A stretch of DNA of 5,582 nucleotides from Patescibacteria group bacterium. GTDB lineage: Bacteria; Patescibacteriota; Minisyncoccia; Phycocordibacterales; UBA6065. The stretch is taken from contig JAGWHV010000047.1 of NCBI GenBank assembly GCA_028866595.1, forward strand, positions 1-5,582. The letters are read 5' to 3'. Made by a program: the position numbers and the translations under genes. The notes under the pieces were generated by a model, which was not told where the DNA came from, made no database searches, and saw only the letters and a list, made by a program, of their open reading frames with translations. This document shows positions 1 to 5,472 of the stretch, piece after piece; within the stretch, counting starts at the first letter, position 1, and the number at the start of each line of letters is the position of its first letter.

Positions 1-3000
1 GCTTGAGTTACGGAAGCGGACATAGCCTCCTGTCGCATTCGTGGTGTCGAATGTGGCAATCGCCGCTCCCGAGCCTGCGACCGTCAAGAGCTGTGTCGGC
101 GATGTCGTGCCGATGCCGACGTTGCCTGCGAACGTCGAGACTGCCGATGATGACGTGGCGAATATCGCTGCGACGGACGGAGACGTCGTTCCCACGATAG
201 CGCCCGCCGAGTTAGTCGAAAGGAGCACATTACTCCCTAAATTCGGCAGTATCGAGCCCTTCACAGAAAGCGTACCCGTAGCGGTTATGTTCGCCGCATA
301 TAAGTCGCCGCTAAAAAGTCCATTCCCTTGCACAGAGAGATTCTGCGAGGGTGAAGTAGTACCGATGCCGACATTACCAGCCGTCGTAATCGCGAAATCA
401 ACGCTTGTATTCAGATTGTTGCTATTTGCGATCTGGTAATTATAGTTGTTCGTCGTACTAAGGCCGGTTGTCCAAACAGCCAGAGCATTGTTCGTGTTCG
501 TGTACCGAACCATCGAGTTATTATTCGTACCGGCTCCTTGATTCTCCAGGATGAGGATTGAGTGATCGCCATTCACCGCGCCTATAGAGACATTATGAAT
601 GACCGACTCTTCGGCATTCAGGGTCAAGGTACGGTCAGGCGTCGTCGTGCCGATGCCTATGCGTCCCGTCGCTTGTTGAACGAGGAATTGCGACCCTCCC
701 ACCGTCAAACCGCCCGCGAACGTCGACGTAGCGGATGAAGATGTCGCGAATATAGCCGCGACTTGTGGCGTCGACGTCGACACGAGAGCGCCGTTATTGT
801 CTGTCGAGACAACCATGTCTGGAGCAAGGGGCAGGATAAGCCCGCCGAGCGCCGATATCGTGCCTGTGGCCACGAGATTCCCTCCTATATACGCGTTCCC
901 ACCGACGGAGAGGGCGCTAAATGGCGAGCTCGTGCCTATGCCGACGCTTCCGTTAGCTCCGACGGCAAAGATATCCGAGCCTGTGGATGACGAGACTTCG
1001 AATATGTTCCCTGTCTGGCCATTGTTCCCCTGAATAGTGAGAGTCGTGGAGCTACCGTTTGGTTCCTCGTTCTGCACGTACATGGGCTGGTTGAACTCGA
1101 AGCGCTTCGTCGTCGCATTCCATTCGATGACAGCATTCGGCGGTACGGTGCCTCGATCGAATATAAGCTCCATGTTGTTCGAGTCCGGCGTCGTGTTCTG
1201 CGAGTTGATAGTGAAGGACTGGGATGCAGTTCCGGCGATCGACGTCGAAGCAGCCGATATGCTGTTAACGTTGAGATTGTTGAAGTAGCCGTTATCCCAA
1301 TAGTACGCCGGCGAACCGACGTTGCGCACGCCGTTTATGTCCGGGACGAGATCGGATGTGATCGCTGCATTGACAGCAAGCGTCGAGCCGATTCCGTTGC
1401 CAAATTGCAAATTCCCCGCAACCGCGACGTTGCCGGCAAATGTGGATGTCGCTGTCGTCGATGTTGCCACGAACGCCGGCGCCGTCGTCGTGCCGTATAT
1501 CGTCTCGCTCGAGAACACGCCGTTCGTCGCGAACAAGTTCGTGGTCGTTGCATTCGAGAGGGCCGCGGTCGCCGCGACGAGAGAGCTTATATAAGCATTC
1601 GAGGTCGTCGAGTTCCCTGCCGTAAGCGCGGCTACGTAGGCGTTCGTGGTAGTGGCGTCTGTCGTCGTCGAATTCGTGAGAAGCGCATTCACGAGCGAAG
1701 CTTGGGTGATCGCTGCCGTGTCTGCGATCAGATTCGACACGTATTCGTTCGTGGTCGTAGCATTGGTGACGACTGCGCTGGTCGTCGTCGAATTCACCGC
1801 GATCGTGTCCGTGGCAGTGAGAGCGCTGACGCTCACGCTATTCGCCGCGAGAGTCACTATGTTCGCGAGAGTCGCGAAGAGGTTCGTACTCGTCGCATTT
1901 GTCGTCGACGAATTCATCGCGATCAGGTTAGCGATCGTCGTCGAGCCAGTGATATTAAGTTCGGCCGCATTGAGAGAGCCCGTCGCCGTCAGGCCACCGT
2001 TTATCGTCACGCCGTTCACGGTGAGATCGCCGTTCGTATCGAGCGTGACGTTGCTCGAATCTATCGTAAGCGTCTTGCTGGCGCTGCCGAGGATGATCTC
2101 CCCGCGAGCAGTGAGACCTTGGCTCACACCAACCGACTGAAACGAAGCATTGAGACCGTTCACTGCTCCGCTCACATCGAGAGAGCCGTTCACAGACACG
2201 TTTCGTCCAACATCGAGATTTCCACCTGTCTGGAGATCGCCGTTGACTTGGGCATCGCCCGTGACGACCGCGGCGCCGAGAGAGGCGATGCCGCTCGCCT
2301 TGATATCTGTCGCATTGAGAAGCGCGCTGAAATAAGCCGGCCCATCGACAGCGAGCGTTTGAGAGAAATGCGCGGCGCCGAGAACGGAGATGCCACCATC
2401 GACTTCGAGGCTCGAGAGAAGCTTGGTCGCGCCCCGGACGAGGAGCGTCTTGCCGACTTCGACATTGCCGTTCAAATAGACGTCTTCAGTCGTGACATTG
2501 CCGTTCTTGGTGACATATTCGAGCGTAAAGTCCGACGGATGCATGCCTCCGACATACTCCGCATTCAAATTATTCACCTGAGTCTTTGAATCGACGACGA
2601 TCGGGGCGATCCCGTCTTTGGCGTAGGAGATGAACTGGCCGTCTGTCTCGACGTGGCCCATGATCGAGATATTGCCCTGCTTGTCGAGGAGGAGCAGCTC
2701 ATTGGCATGCGTTCCGGGCCGAAAACCCATGACCGTATCGGCATTGGTAAGGGCGTGAGCGACGGCTCCGACAGCGCTGTCGAAAAACCCAAAGACGAAC
2801 GGCGTCGGGAATATCGTAAAGACGATAATGAGACCGATCGCGATATAGATAAGCGGCTTGCTGCCAAAGACGGTTTTGAACGAGCGAGTAACGATATTCG
2901 GCGTGCCTTTAGCCGCCTGGAGCTTGCTATCGAGCACTCGGGCGACTGCCGAGCCTTCGTTGGCCGCTATCTTTTCCAATCGTTCCGATATCTGCGCGAG

Positions 3001-3786
3001 AGTAGCGGCGACTGCATCAAGGCCCACCGCTGGGGGTGCGACAGGAGCAGATACAACGGAGACAGGAGGTATGACAGGAATAGGACGAGGAACAAAGACA
3101 GGACGGACGGCGGGAACAGAAGGAATAGTCGCCGTGGGCGAAACAGGACGCTTTGGTACTGCGGGAGTCTCCGCGGTCAAAATCTGTTTGCCACGCTTCG
3201 ACTCGATCAGGTTCTTGAAAAAATCTGGAATATGGATGTGCTCAACCTTTGTTGCAGCATGAATGTTGGAAGCGCTGGTCGAGGCGCCAGCGGAATTGAG
3301 CGTCTCGAGATAGGTCTTGAGATCATCATGAAAAGTCCTAACGCGCCGCGTGAGCGGATGATCAGCGGCAGGCACGTTAGTGGTCTTGAGCGAGGCATCA
3401 GTCGCTTCCGTCGCTTGCGACACCATCGGACTGATCGGCACTGTCACGAATTCTGGCTGTTCAGTATCGGGCAGAGTAGGCAGATTCGCCGGCGCGGGGG
3501 CAGTCTTGGAAACGACCGTCTGGGCCAAGGACGATATGTCGCCGTTCTGGATCTGATTGCGCAACATCTGGCGCTTCATGTACTCGTCGAGGACGGCCTT
3601 GGTGGTGTACCAGGTCTTGCCTACTTTTTTGGCAGTAAGCTTCTTTTTTCGAGCAAGGAGCGAAAGATACTCCGCGGAGTATGGAGTGAGACCGGCGGCC
3701 TCGGCCATCGAGAGCCATGTGGTGTCGCTGTTCTTGATTGCTGGCCCTTTGTCGAAATCCGGGTTCAAATCTAGTTCGTTTATCAT
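1..3786 (-). CDS. Giant membrane-anchored surface protein: N-terminal HTH-like domain, one TM segment, tail-fibre-like repeat ectodomain (C-terminus outside window)
   Basis: The frame is open for about 1262 codons and runs off the left edge; TGA at 3820-3822 closes it upstream. Residues 24-73 form a helix-turn-helix-like domain (LTPYSAEYLSLLARKKKL, then VGKTWYTT), a type I know from Parcubacteria proteins. Next come a polar linker, a Pro/Val-rich stretch (about 206-255), a possible coiled coil (254-290) and one hydrophobic segment (about 309-335, core PLIYIAIGLIIVF). AxA-type sites follow at 339-345. The ectodomain starts with a phage tail-fibre-like motif (NLNAEYVGGMHPSDF, 406-420), then Gly/Asn beta-type repeats (about 430-620), a Thr/Asn-rich repeat zone (620-785), a VGSPAYYWDNGYF module (823-835) and four [VI]GIGT[TS][ST]P modules (948-1230). 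No cysteine codon occurs. The role is probably attachment or envelope structure (inference). The chosen start is ATG at 3786; ATG at 3798 would add four residues, and neither has a Shine-Dalgarno sequence. Confidence 0.9.
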   Translation of the reverse strand, partial: MINELDLNPDFDKGPAIKNSDTTWLSMAEAAGLTPYSAEYLSLLARKKKLTAKKVGKTWYTTKAVLDEYMKRQMLRNQIQNGDISSLAQTVVSKTAPAPANLPTLPDTEQPEFVTVPISPMVSQATEATDASLKTTNVPAADHPLTRRVRTFHDDLKTYLETLNSAGASTSASNIHAATKVEHIHIPDFFKNLIESKRGKQILTAETPAVPKRPVSPTATIPSVPAVRPVFVPRPIPVIPPVSVVSAPVAPPAVGLDAVAATLAQISERLEKIAANEGSAVARVLDSKLQAAKGTPNIVTRSFKTVFGSKPLIYIAIGLIIVFTIFPTPFVFGFFDSAVGAVAHALTNADTVMGFRPGTHANELLLLDKQGNISIMGHVETDGQFISYAKDGIAPIVVDSKTQVNNLNAEYVGGMHPSDFTLEYVTKNGNVTTEDVYLNGNVEVGKTLLVRGATKLLSSLEVDGGISVLGAAHFSQTLAVDGPAYFSALLNATDIKASGIASLGAAVVTGDAQVNGDLQTGGNLDVGRNVSVNGSLDVSGAVNGLNASFQSVGVSQGLTARGEIILGSASKTLTIDSSNVTLDTNGDLTVNGVTINGGLTATGSLNAAELNITGSTTIANLIAMNSSTTNATSTNLFATLANIVTLAANSVSVSALTATDTIAVNSTTTSAVVTNATTTNEYVSNLIADTAAITQASLVNALLTNSTTTDATTTNAYVAALTAGNSTTSNAYISSLVAATAALSNATTTNLFATNGVFSSETIYGTTTAPAFVATSTTATSTFAGNVAVAGNLQFGNGIGSTLAVNAAITSDLVPDINGVRNVGSPAYYWDNGYFNNLNVNSISAASTSIAGTASQSFTINSQNTTPDSNNMELIFDRGTVPPNAVIEWNATTKRFEFNQPMYVQNEEPNGSSTTLTIQGNNGQTGNIFEVSSSTGSDIFAVGANGSVGIGTSSPFSALSVGGNAYIGGNLVATGTISALGGLILPLAPDMVVSTDNNGALVSTSTPQVAAIFATSSSATSTFAGGLTVGGSQFLVQQATGRIGIGTTTPDRTLTLNAEESVIHNVSIGAVNGDHSILILENQGAGTNNNSMVRYTNTNNALAVWTTGLSTTNNYNYQIANSNNLNTSVDFAITTAGNVGIGTTSPSQNLSVQGNGLFSGDLYAANITATGTLSVKGSILPNLGSNVLLSTNSAGAIVGTTSPSVAAIFATSSSAVSTFAGNVGIGTTSPTQLLTVAGSGAAIATFDTTNATGGYVRFRNSS
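97..945 (-). repeat. Four [VI]GIGT[TS][ST]P modules in the surface protein
   Basis: The octapeptide occurs at 922-945 (VGIGTSSP), 637-660 (IGIGTTTP), 349-372 (VGIGTTSP) and 97-120 (VGIGTTSP). Start-to-start spacing is 95, 96 and 84 residues, so the C-terminal third is built of modules of about 85-96 residues. Each copy is followed by a short strand-like segment (LSVGG, LTLNA, LSVQG, LTVAG). The series may continue beyond the left edge. Confidence 0.85.
121..870 (-). repeat. Long-period duplication, 588 bp (196 aa) apart
   Basis: Positions 709-870 and 121-282 encode aligned segments exactly 196 residues apart without a gap. Both run ATGT[IL]S, then IL-P, ST, GA-V and finally VAAIFATSSSA-STFAG. 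The match SxVAAIFATSSSA is nearly perfect at protein level, while the DNA shows many synonymous differences. A shorter relative (ATSTFAGN) lies near residues 779-786. Because the period is two GIGT modules, the real unit may be a pair of modules. Confidence 0.8.
1441..1920 (-). repeat. Thr/Asn/Ala-rich degenerate tandem repeat (NSTTT..ATTTN)
   Basis: Residues about 623-782 contain degenerate copies of a unit resembling NSTTTxATTTNxYVxxLxA: NSSTTNATSTNLFATLAN, NSTTTSAVVTNATTTNEYV, NSTTTDATTTNAYVAALTA, NSTTSNAYISSLVAA and SNATTTNLFATN. At DNA level, the plus strand repeats GTCGTCGTCGAATTC at 1664-1678 and 1784-1798, with near copies close to 1608 and 1900. Such low-complexity Thr-rich zones usually form extended stalks, and the repeated DNA makes length variation possible. 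Confidence 0.75.
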
Positions 3787-3818
3787 CCGATACACCATAT
3801 CGGCAGGCGTATCGGATG
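3784..3818 (-). promoter_or_regulatory. Perfect 10-bp inverted repeat over the start codon of the surface-protein gene
   Basis: CATCCGATAC (3784-3793) and GTATCGGATG (3809-3818) are exact reverse complements separated by 15 bases. In the minus-strand transcript this gives a 10-bp stem whose 3' arm ends with the ATG at 3786, while the alternative ATG at 3798 lies in the loop. It could be a translational control hairpin, or a DNA operator, since the arms belong to a 13-bp element (CATCCGATACRCC) that recurs at 3856-3868. Confidence 0.6.
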
Positions 3819-3837
3819 CTCAAAAGATGACAAGTAA

Positions 3838-3868
3838 ATTATACGCGCGATAGTCTATTCGATACGCC
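3838..3868 (-). promoter_or_regulatory. Probable promoter of the surface-protein gene with overlapping 13-bp element
   Basis: On the minus strand there is a perfect TATAAT (3843 to 3838), placing transcription start near 3831 and leaving a leader of about 45 bases before ATG 3786. No good TTGACA lies 16-18 bases upstream. Instead the -35 zone is occupied by TATTCGATACGCC (3856-3868 on the plus strand), the third copy of the element that forms the inverted repeat over the start codon. A poor -35 covered by a repeated element fits a regulated promoter (inference). Confidence 0.5.
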
Positions 3869-3952
3869 GATTTTCTGTGGACAAGTGCAGCATCTTTTCG
3901 GGCCGATATCTCGGTTCCGATTCTTGAGGTGTCTGATTTCTCTGTATATGAA

Positions 3953-3974
3953 AATCTCCCCTCCTTCGAAGGGG
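3953..3974 (-). terminator. Probable intrinsic terminator of lepB
   Basis: On the minus strand CCCCTTC (3974-3968), triloop GAA and GGAGGGG (3964-3958) form a 7-bp stem with one T-G wobble, followed by AGATTTTC. It lies about 110 bases past the lepB stop and upstream of the next promoter. The T-tract is short (four T), so efficiency is uncertain. The hairpin at 4018-3990 with five T is a weaker alternative. Confidence 0.4.
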
Positions 3975-4086
3975 TGATCCTCTAAAAATCGAGATGTGCG
4001 AGCTATCGTCGCCTCTCGCCCACACAAATTTTACTAAAGCTTTTTATTTTTTTATAAACATTGATAAACCTTGATAGAGCAATTTC

Positions 4087-4647
4087 CTAAAAAGCCTTAT
4101 ACTGCAATGTGCTGAAATCAAAGGCGCCAACGACCTTGCCTTTGATACTCCAGAGATCTATCGGCCCAAGCTCCCTCGAATCTATGCTCACCGACCTATT
4201 ATCACCAAGAGCGAAATATTCTTCCGGGTCGAGGTTCCAGCGGGTGATGCCGACAGCCGGAGTATCAGGTAACTTTAGATACGACTCGTCAAGATTGACG
4301 CCTTGGTCCGTTCGCGAATTTCTGATGACGATCTGGCTATTCTCTATCGAAAACCATTCTCCAGGAAGGCCGATGATCCGCTTCACAACCTCGCCTGGAT
4401 ACGTCCTCGGAATAGCGACGACGATGTCGCCGCGCTGGGGCCCGCTGTGTAGATACGCGAGCCTGTCTACGAAAAGCAATTCCCCGTTCGTTATAGTCGG
4501 CGACATCGAGTCTCCCGAGACGAAAAAGGTCTCGAATACGAACGTCCTCATAAGGGCGACGATAGCGAGGACGACTATAGCGAGAGCTATAATATTCCAA
4601 CGAGTCCAGAACCTCTTTTTCGCTGCATGCTTGTCTCCCTGTTCCAT
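4087..4647 (-). CDS. lepB: Signal peptidase I
   Basis: This serine protease (family S26) removes signal peptides from exported proteins on the outer face of the cytoplasmic membrane. The 186 residues show a basic N-terminus (about 6-16), one membrane segment (about 18-33), then the catalytic serine box SGDSMSPTI with Ser47, the RGDIVV box (72-77), the lysine box EVVKRIIGLPGE with general-base Lys89, and the closing box GDNRSVSIDSRELG (148-161). Length and single membrane anchor match the compact Gram-positive/CPR form. An upstream in-frame ATG at 4674 would add nine residues, but these codons contain the TATAAT at 4655-4660. The ATG at 4647 lies seven bases after that -10 box, implying a leaderless or nearly leaderless mRNA. 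The stop is TAG. It is divergent from the small HTH gene and followed on the same strand by the giant surface-protein gene, a possible substrate (inference). Confidence 0.95.
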   Translation of the reverse strand: MEQGDKHAAKKRFWTRWNIIALAIVVLAIVALMRTFVFETFFVSGDSMSPTITNGELLFVDRLAYLHSGPQRGDIVVAIPRTYPGEVVKRIIGLPGEWFSIENSQIVIRNSRTDQGVNLDESYLKLPDTPAVGITRWNLDPEEYFALGDNRSVSIDSRELGPIDLWSIKGKVVGAFDFSTLQYKAF

Positions 4648-4659
4648 GAGGTATATTAT
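4631..4659 (+). promoter_or_regulatory. Promoter of the MerR-like gene
   Basis: TTGTCT (4631-4636; 4/6) and TATTAT (4654-4659; 5/6) are separated by 17 bases. The predicted start is near 4666, about 24 bases before ATG 4690. The -10 overlaps the lepB -10 on the other strand; both lie in the odd palindrome GTATA-T-TATAC (4651-4661). The -35 lies inside the first codons of lepB. Confidence 0.5.
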
Positions 4660-4683
4660 ACAATCAACTTTCACTCGTGTCCC
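4655..4683 (-). promoter_or_regulatory. lepB promoter
   Basis: The minus strand carries GGGACA (4683-4678; 4/6 to TTGACA), a 17-base spacer and a perfect TATAAT (4660-4655). Transcription would start around 4648, at or next to the chosen lepB ATG (4647), so little or no untranslated leader is expected. Confidence 0.6.
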
Positions 4684-4689
4684 AACACC

Positions 4690-4938
4690 ATGTCAGGCAA
4701 ATTCATGACAATAAAAGAGGCGGCGACATTCCTCGGAGTCACTCCGCTCACTTTGCGCAACTGGGACAAGAACGGCAAGCTCCCCACCACTCGCCATCCG
4801 ATGTCGAACTACCGCATATATAAAACAGAGGATCTTGAAAAGCTCGTCAAAGATATCGAGATCGGCGCCATCCCGACGAAAGCCAAGCGCCGAAAAGCGA
4901 CCCGTCGAAAGCTCATCGTTCAGAGCATGAAAGAATAA
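4690..4938 (+). CDS. Small MerR-like / excisionase-type helix-turn-helix DNA-binding protein
   Basis: The product has 82 residues. Residues 6-25 (MTIKEAATFLGVTPLTLRNW) form the helix-turn-helix of the MerR/HTH_17 kind. DKNGKLPTTRHPMSNYRIYK (26-45) is the wing with its typical arginine and tyrosine residues, and TEDLEKLV (46-53) is a closing helix. A Lys/Arg-rich tail (64-74, KAKRRKATRRK) probably adds non-specific DNA contact. There is no effector-binding or dimerisation domain, so it is shorter than a full MerR regulator and resembles stand-alone HTH proteins common in CPR genomes. The start at 4690 is the first ATG after the predicted transcription start; 4705 (MTIKEAA) is possible, and no Shine-Dalgarno sequence is visible at either. 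It is divergent from lepB and convergent with rplU. Its target is unknown; the adjacent shared promoter is an obvious candidate (inference). Confidence 0.85.
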   Translation: MSGKFMTIKEAATFLGVTPLTLRNWDKNGKLPTTRHPMSNYRIYKTEDLEKLVKDIEIGAIPTKAKRRKATRRKLIVQSMKE

Positions 4939-4946
4939 CATCCACG

Positions 4947-4975
4947 AAAAACCGCCCGAGCACCGGGCGGTTTTT
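4947..4975. terminator. Strong bidirectional intrinsic terminator
   Basis: AAAAACCGCCCG (4947-4958), loop AGCAC and CGGGCGGTTTTT (4964-4975) form a perfect 12-bp stem with a T-tract on either strand. It lies 8 bases after the MerR-like stop and 7 bases beyond the rplU stop, so it can serve both convergent genes. Confidence 0.93.
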
Positions 4976-4982
4976 GTACGGG

Positions 4983-5402
4983 CTAGGCGATCGAGGTGAT
5001 CGCTACTTTGAAGAAAGGCTGGCGATGACCGTATTTCTTGAAATACTTGCTCTTTTGCTTGTAGTGGACGACGACGATTTTCGGATCGCGGCCGATCTCT
5101 TTGATCTCGGCTTCTACCTTGGAGCCAGAGATATATGGAGCGCCGACAACCGTGGAGCCAGCGCTGTCGAGGAGAAGGACGTTACCGAAAACGAGCTTGT
5201 CGCCGACTTTGTGGTCGCCGAGGATCTTCTCGATTTTAACGACATCGCCGACGCGGACTTTGTACTGCTTGCCGCCGGTGGCTATAACAGCCAAAGCATC
5301 GCCTTTTACGGCAGGAGCGGCCTTTTCAGGCTTCGAAACCGGCTTGGCGGCGGCCTTAGGCGCGGTCTTGGTGGTCTTTTTCGTCGCTGTATTCGTAGCC
5401 AT
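4983..5402 (-). CDS. rplU: 50S ribosomal protein L21 with N-terminal extension
   Basis: L21 is a large-subunit ribosomal protein that binds 23S rRNA. Of 139 residues, the family core runs from about 36 (ALAVIATGGKQYKVRVGD) to the end. Hallmarks are TGGKQYKV (42-49), VVKIEKI, VVHYKQKSKYFKKYGHRQP with GHRQP at 125-129, and a final KVAITSI strand. Residues 2-35 are an added low-complexity tail rich in Lys, Ala, Thr and Pro (TKKTTKTAPKAAAKPVSKPEK). Most L21 proteins are about 100-105 residues and start directly at the core, so this is an extension, probably disordered and RNA-contacting (inference). ATG 5402 is chosen because upstream in-frame codons to 5453 cover the leader hairpins. No Shine-Dalgarno sequence precedes it (TTTTCCTAAA). 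The stop is TAG. The usual partner rpmA (L27) does not follow; a terminator does. Confidence 0.95.
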   Translation of the reverse strand: MATNTATKKTTKTAPKAAAKPVSKPEKAAPAVKGDALAVIATGGKQYKVRVGDVVKIEKILGDHKVGDKLVFGNVLLLDSAGSTVVGAPYISGSKVEAEIKEIGRDPKIVVVHYKQKSKYFKKYGHRQPFFKVAITSIA

Positions 5403-5417
5403 TTTAGGAAAATTAAG

Positions 5418-5445
5418 AGCCCTAAGCGGGCTTGGTAACGACCAA
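5418..5445 (-). promoter_or_regulatory. Tandem small hairpins in the rplU upstream region
   Basis: In the minus-strand reading TTGGT-CGTT-ACCAA (5445-5432) is immediately followed by AGCCC-GCTTA-GGGCT (5432-5418), then CTTAATTTT. The second could act in the leader or as a weak attenuator, ending 15 bases before the rplU ATG. The first overlaps the candidate -10 and would be whole only in read-through RNA. The match to known L21 leader motifs is not established. Confidence 0.3.
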
Positions 5446-5472
5446 TATCGCATGAACCGACCAAAAAAGCAA
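5444..5472 (-). promoter_or_regulatory. Candidate rplU promoter
   Basis: The minus strand shows TTGCTT (5472-5467), 17 bases, then GATATT (5449-5444) preceded by TGC as an extended -10. Each hexamer is only a 3-4 of 6 match. The -35 overlaps the T-tract of the upstream terminator. The predicted start near 5437 gives a leader of about 35 bases. Confidence 0.35.

Larger units (their letters stand above)
3787..4086. other. Non-coding region between lepB and the surface-protein gene
   Basis: This 300-base stretch holds the candidate promoter, the 13-bp elements, a terminator-like hairpin at 3958-3974 and a weaker CGAGA/TCTCG hairpin (3990-4018) followed by five T on the minus strand. An AT-rich patch at about 4024-4085 includes the plus-strand T-tract 4041-4053 and a short direct repeat (TTGATAAACC/TTGATAGAGC, 4061-4080). 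I see no tRNA and no convincing protein gene. Confidence 0.7.

Noticed and set aside
121..945. CRISPR-like appearance of regularly spaced repeats
   Set aside because: The repeats lie within one open frame, diverge at synonymous positions and encode protein modules.
1405..2589. Long plus-strand open frame of 394 codons, and a similar one at 2653-3774
   Set aside because: Both lie in codon register opposite the giant minus-strand gene. They translate to Arg-rich, featureless sequence, while the minus frame gives a coherent repeat protein.
3877..3886. TTGTCCACAG on the minus strand, similar to a DnaA box
   Set aside because: A single site with one mismatch to TTATNCACA, no cluster and no origin-type genes nearby.
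3839..4027. Minus-strand open frame of 62 codons in the intergenic region
   Set aside because: The product resembles no family, contains both terminator-like hairpins and the -35-zone 13-mer, and its stop overlaps the TATAAT. More likely non-coding.
4651..4661. MerR-type operator in the divergent promoter
   Set aside because: MerR activators act on 19-20 bp spacers; both spacers here are 17 bp, so a classic MerR mechanism is not supported, although simple repression remains possible.
4109..4708. Plus-strand open frame of 199 codons
   Set aside because: It is antisense to lepB, whose catalytic motifs are unmistakable.
4974..5438. Plus-strand open frame of 154 codons
   Set aside because: It is antisense to rplU and starts inside the terminator.
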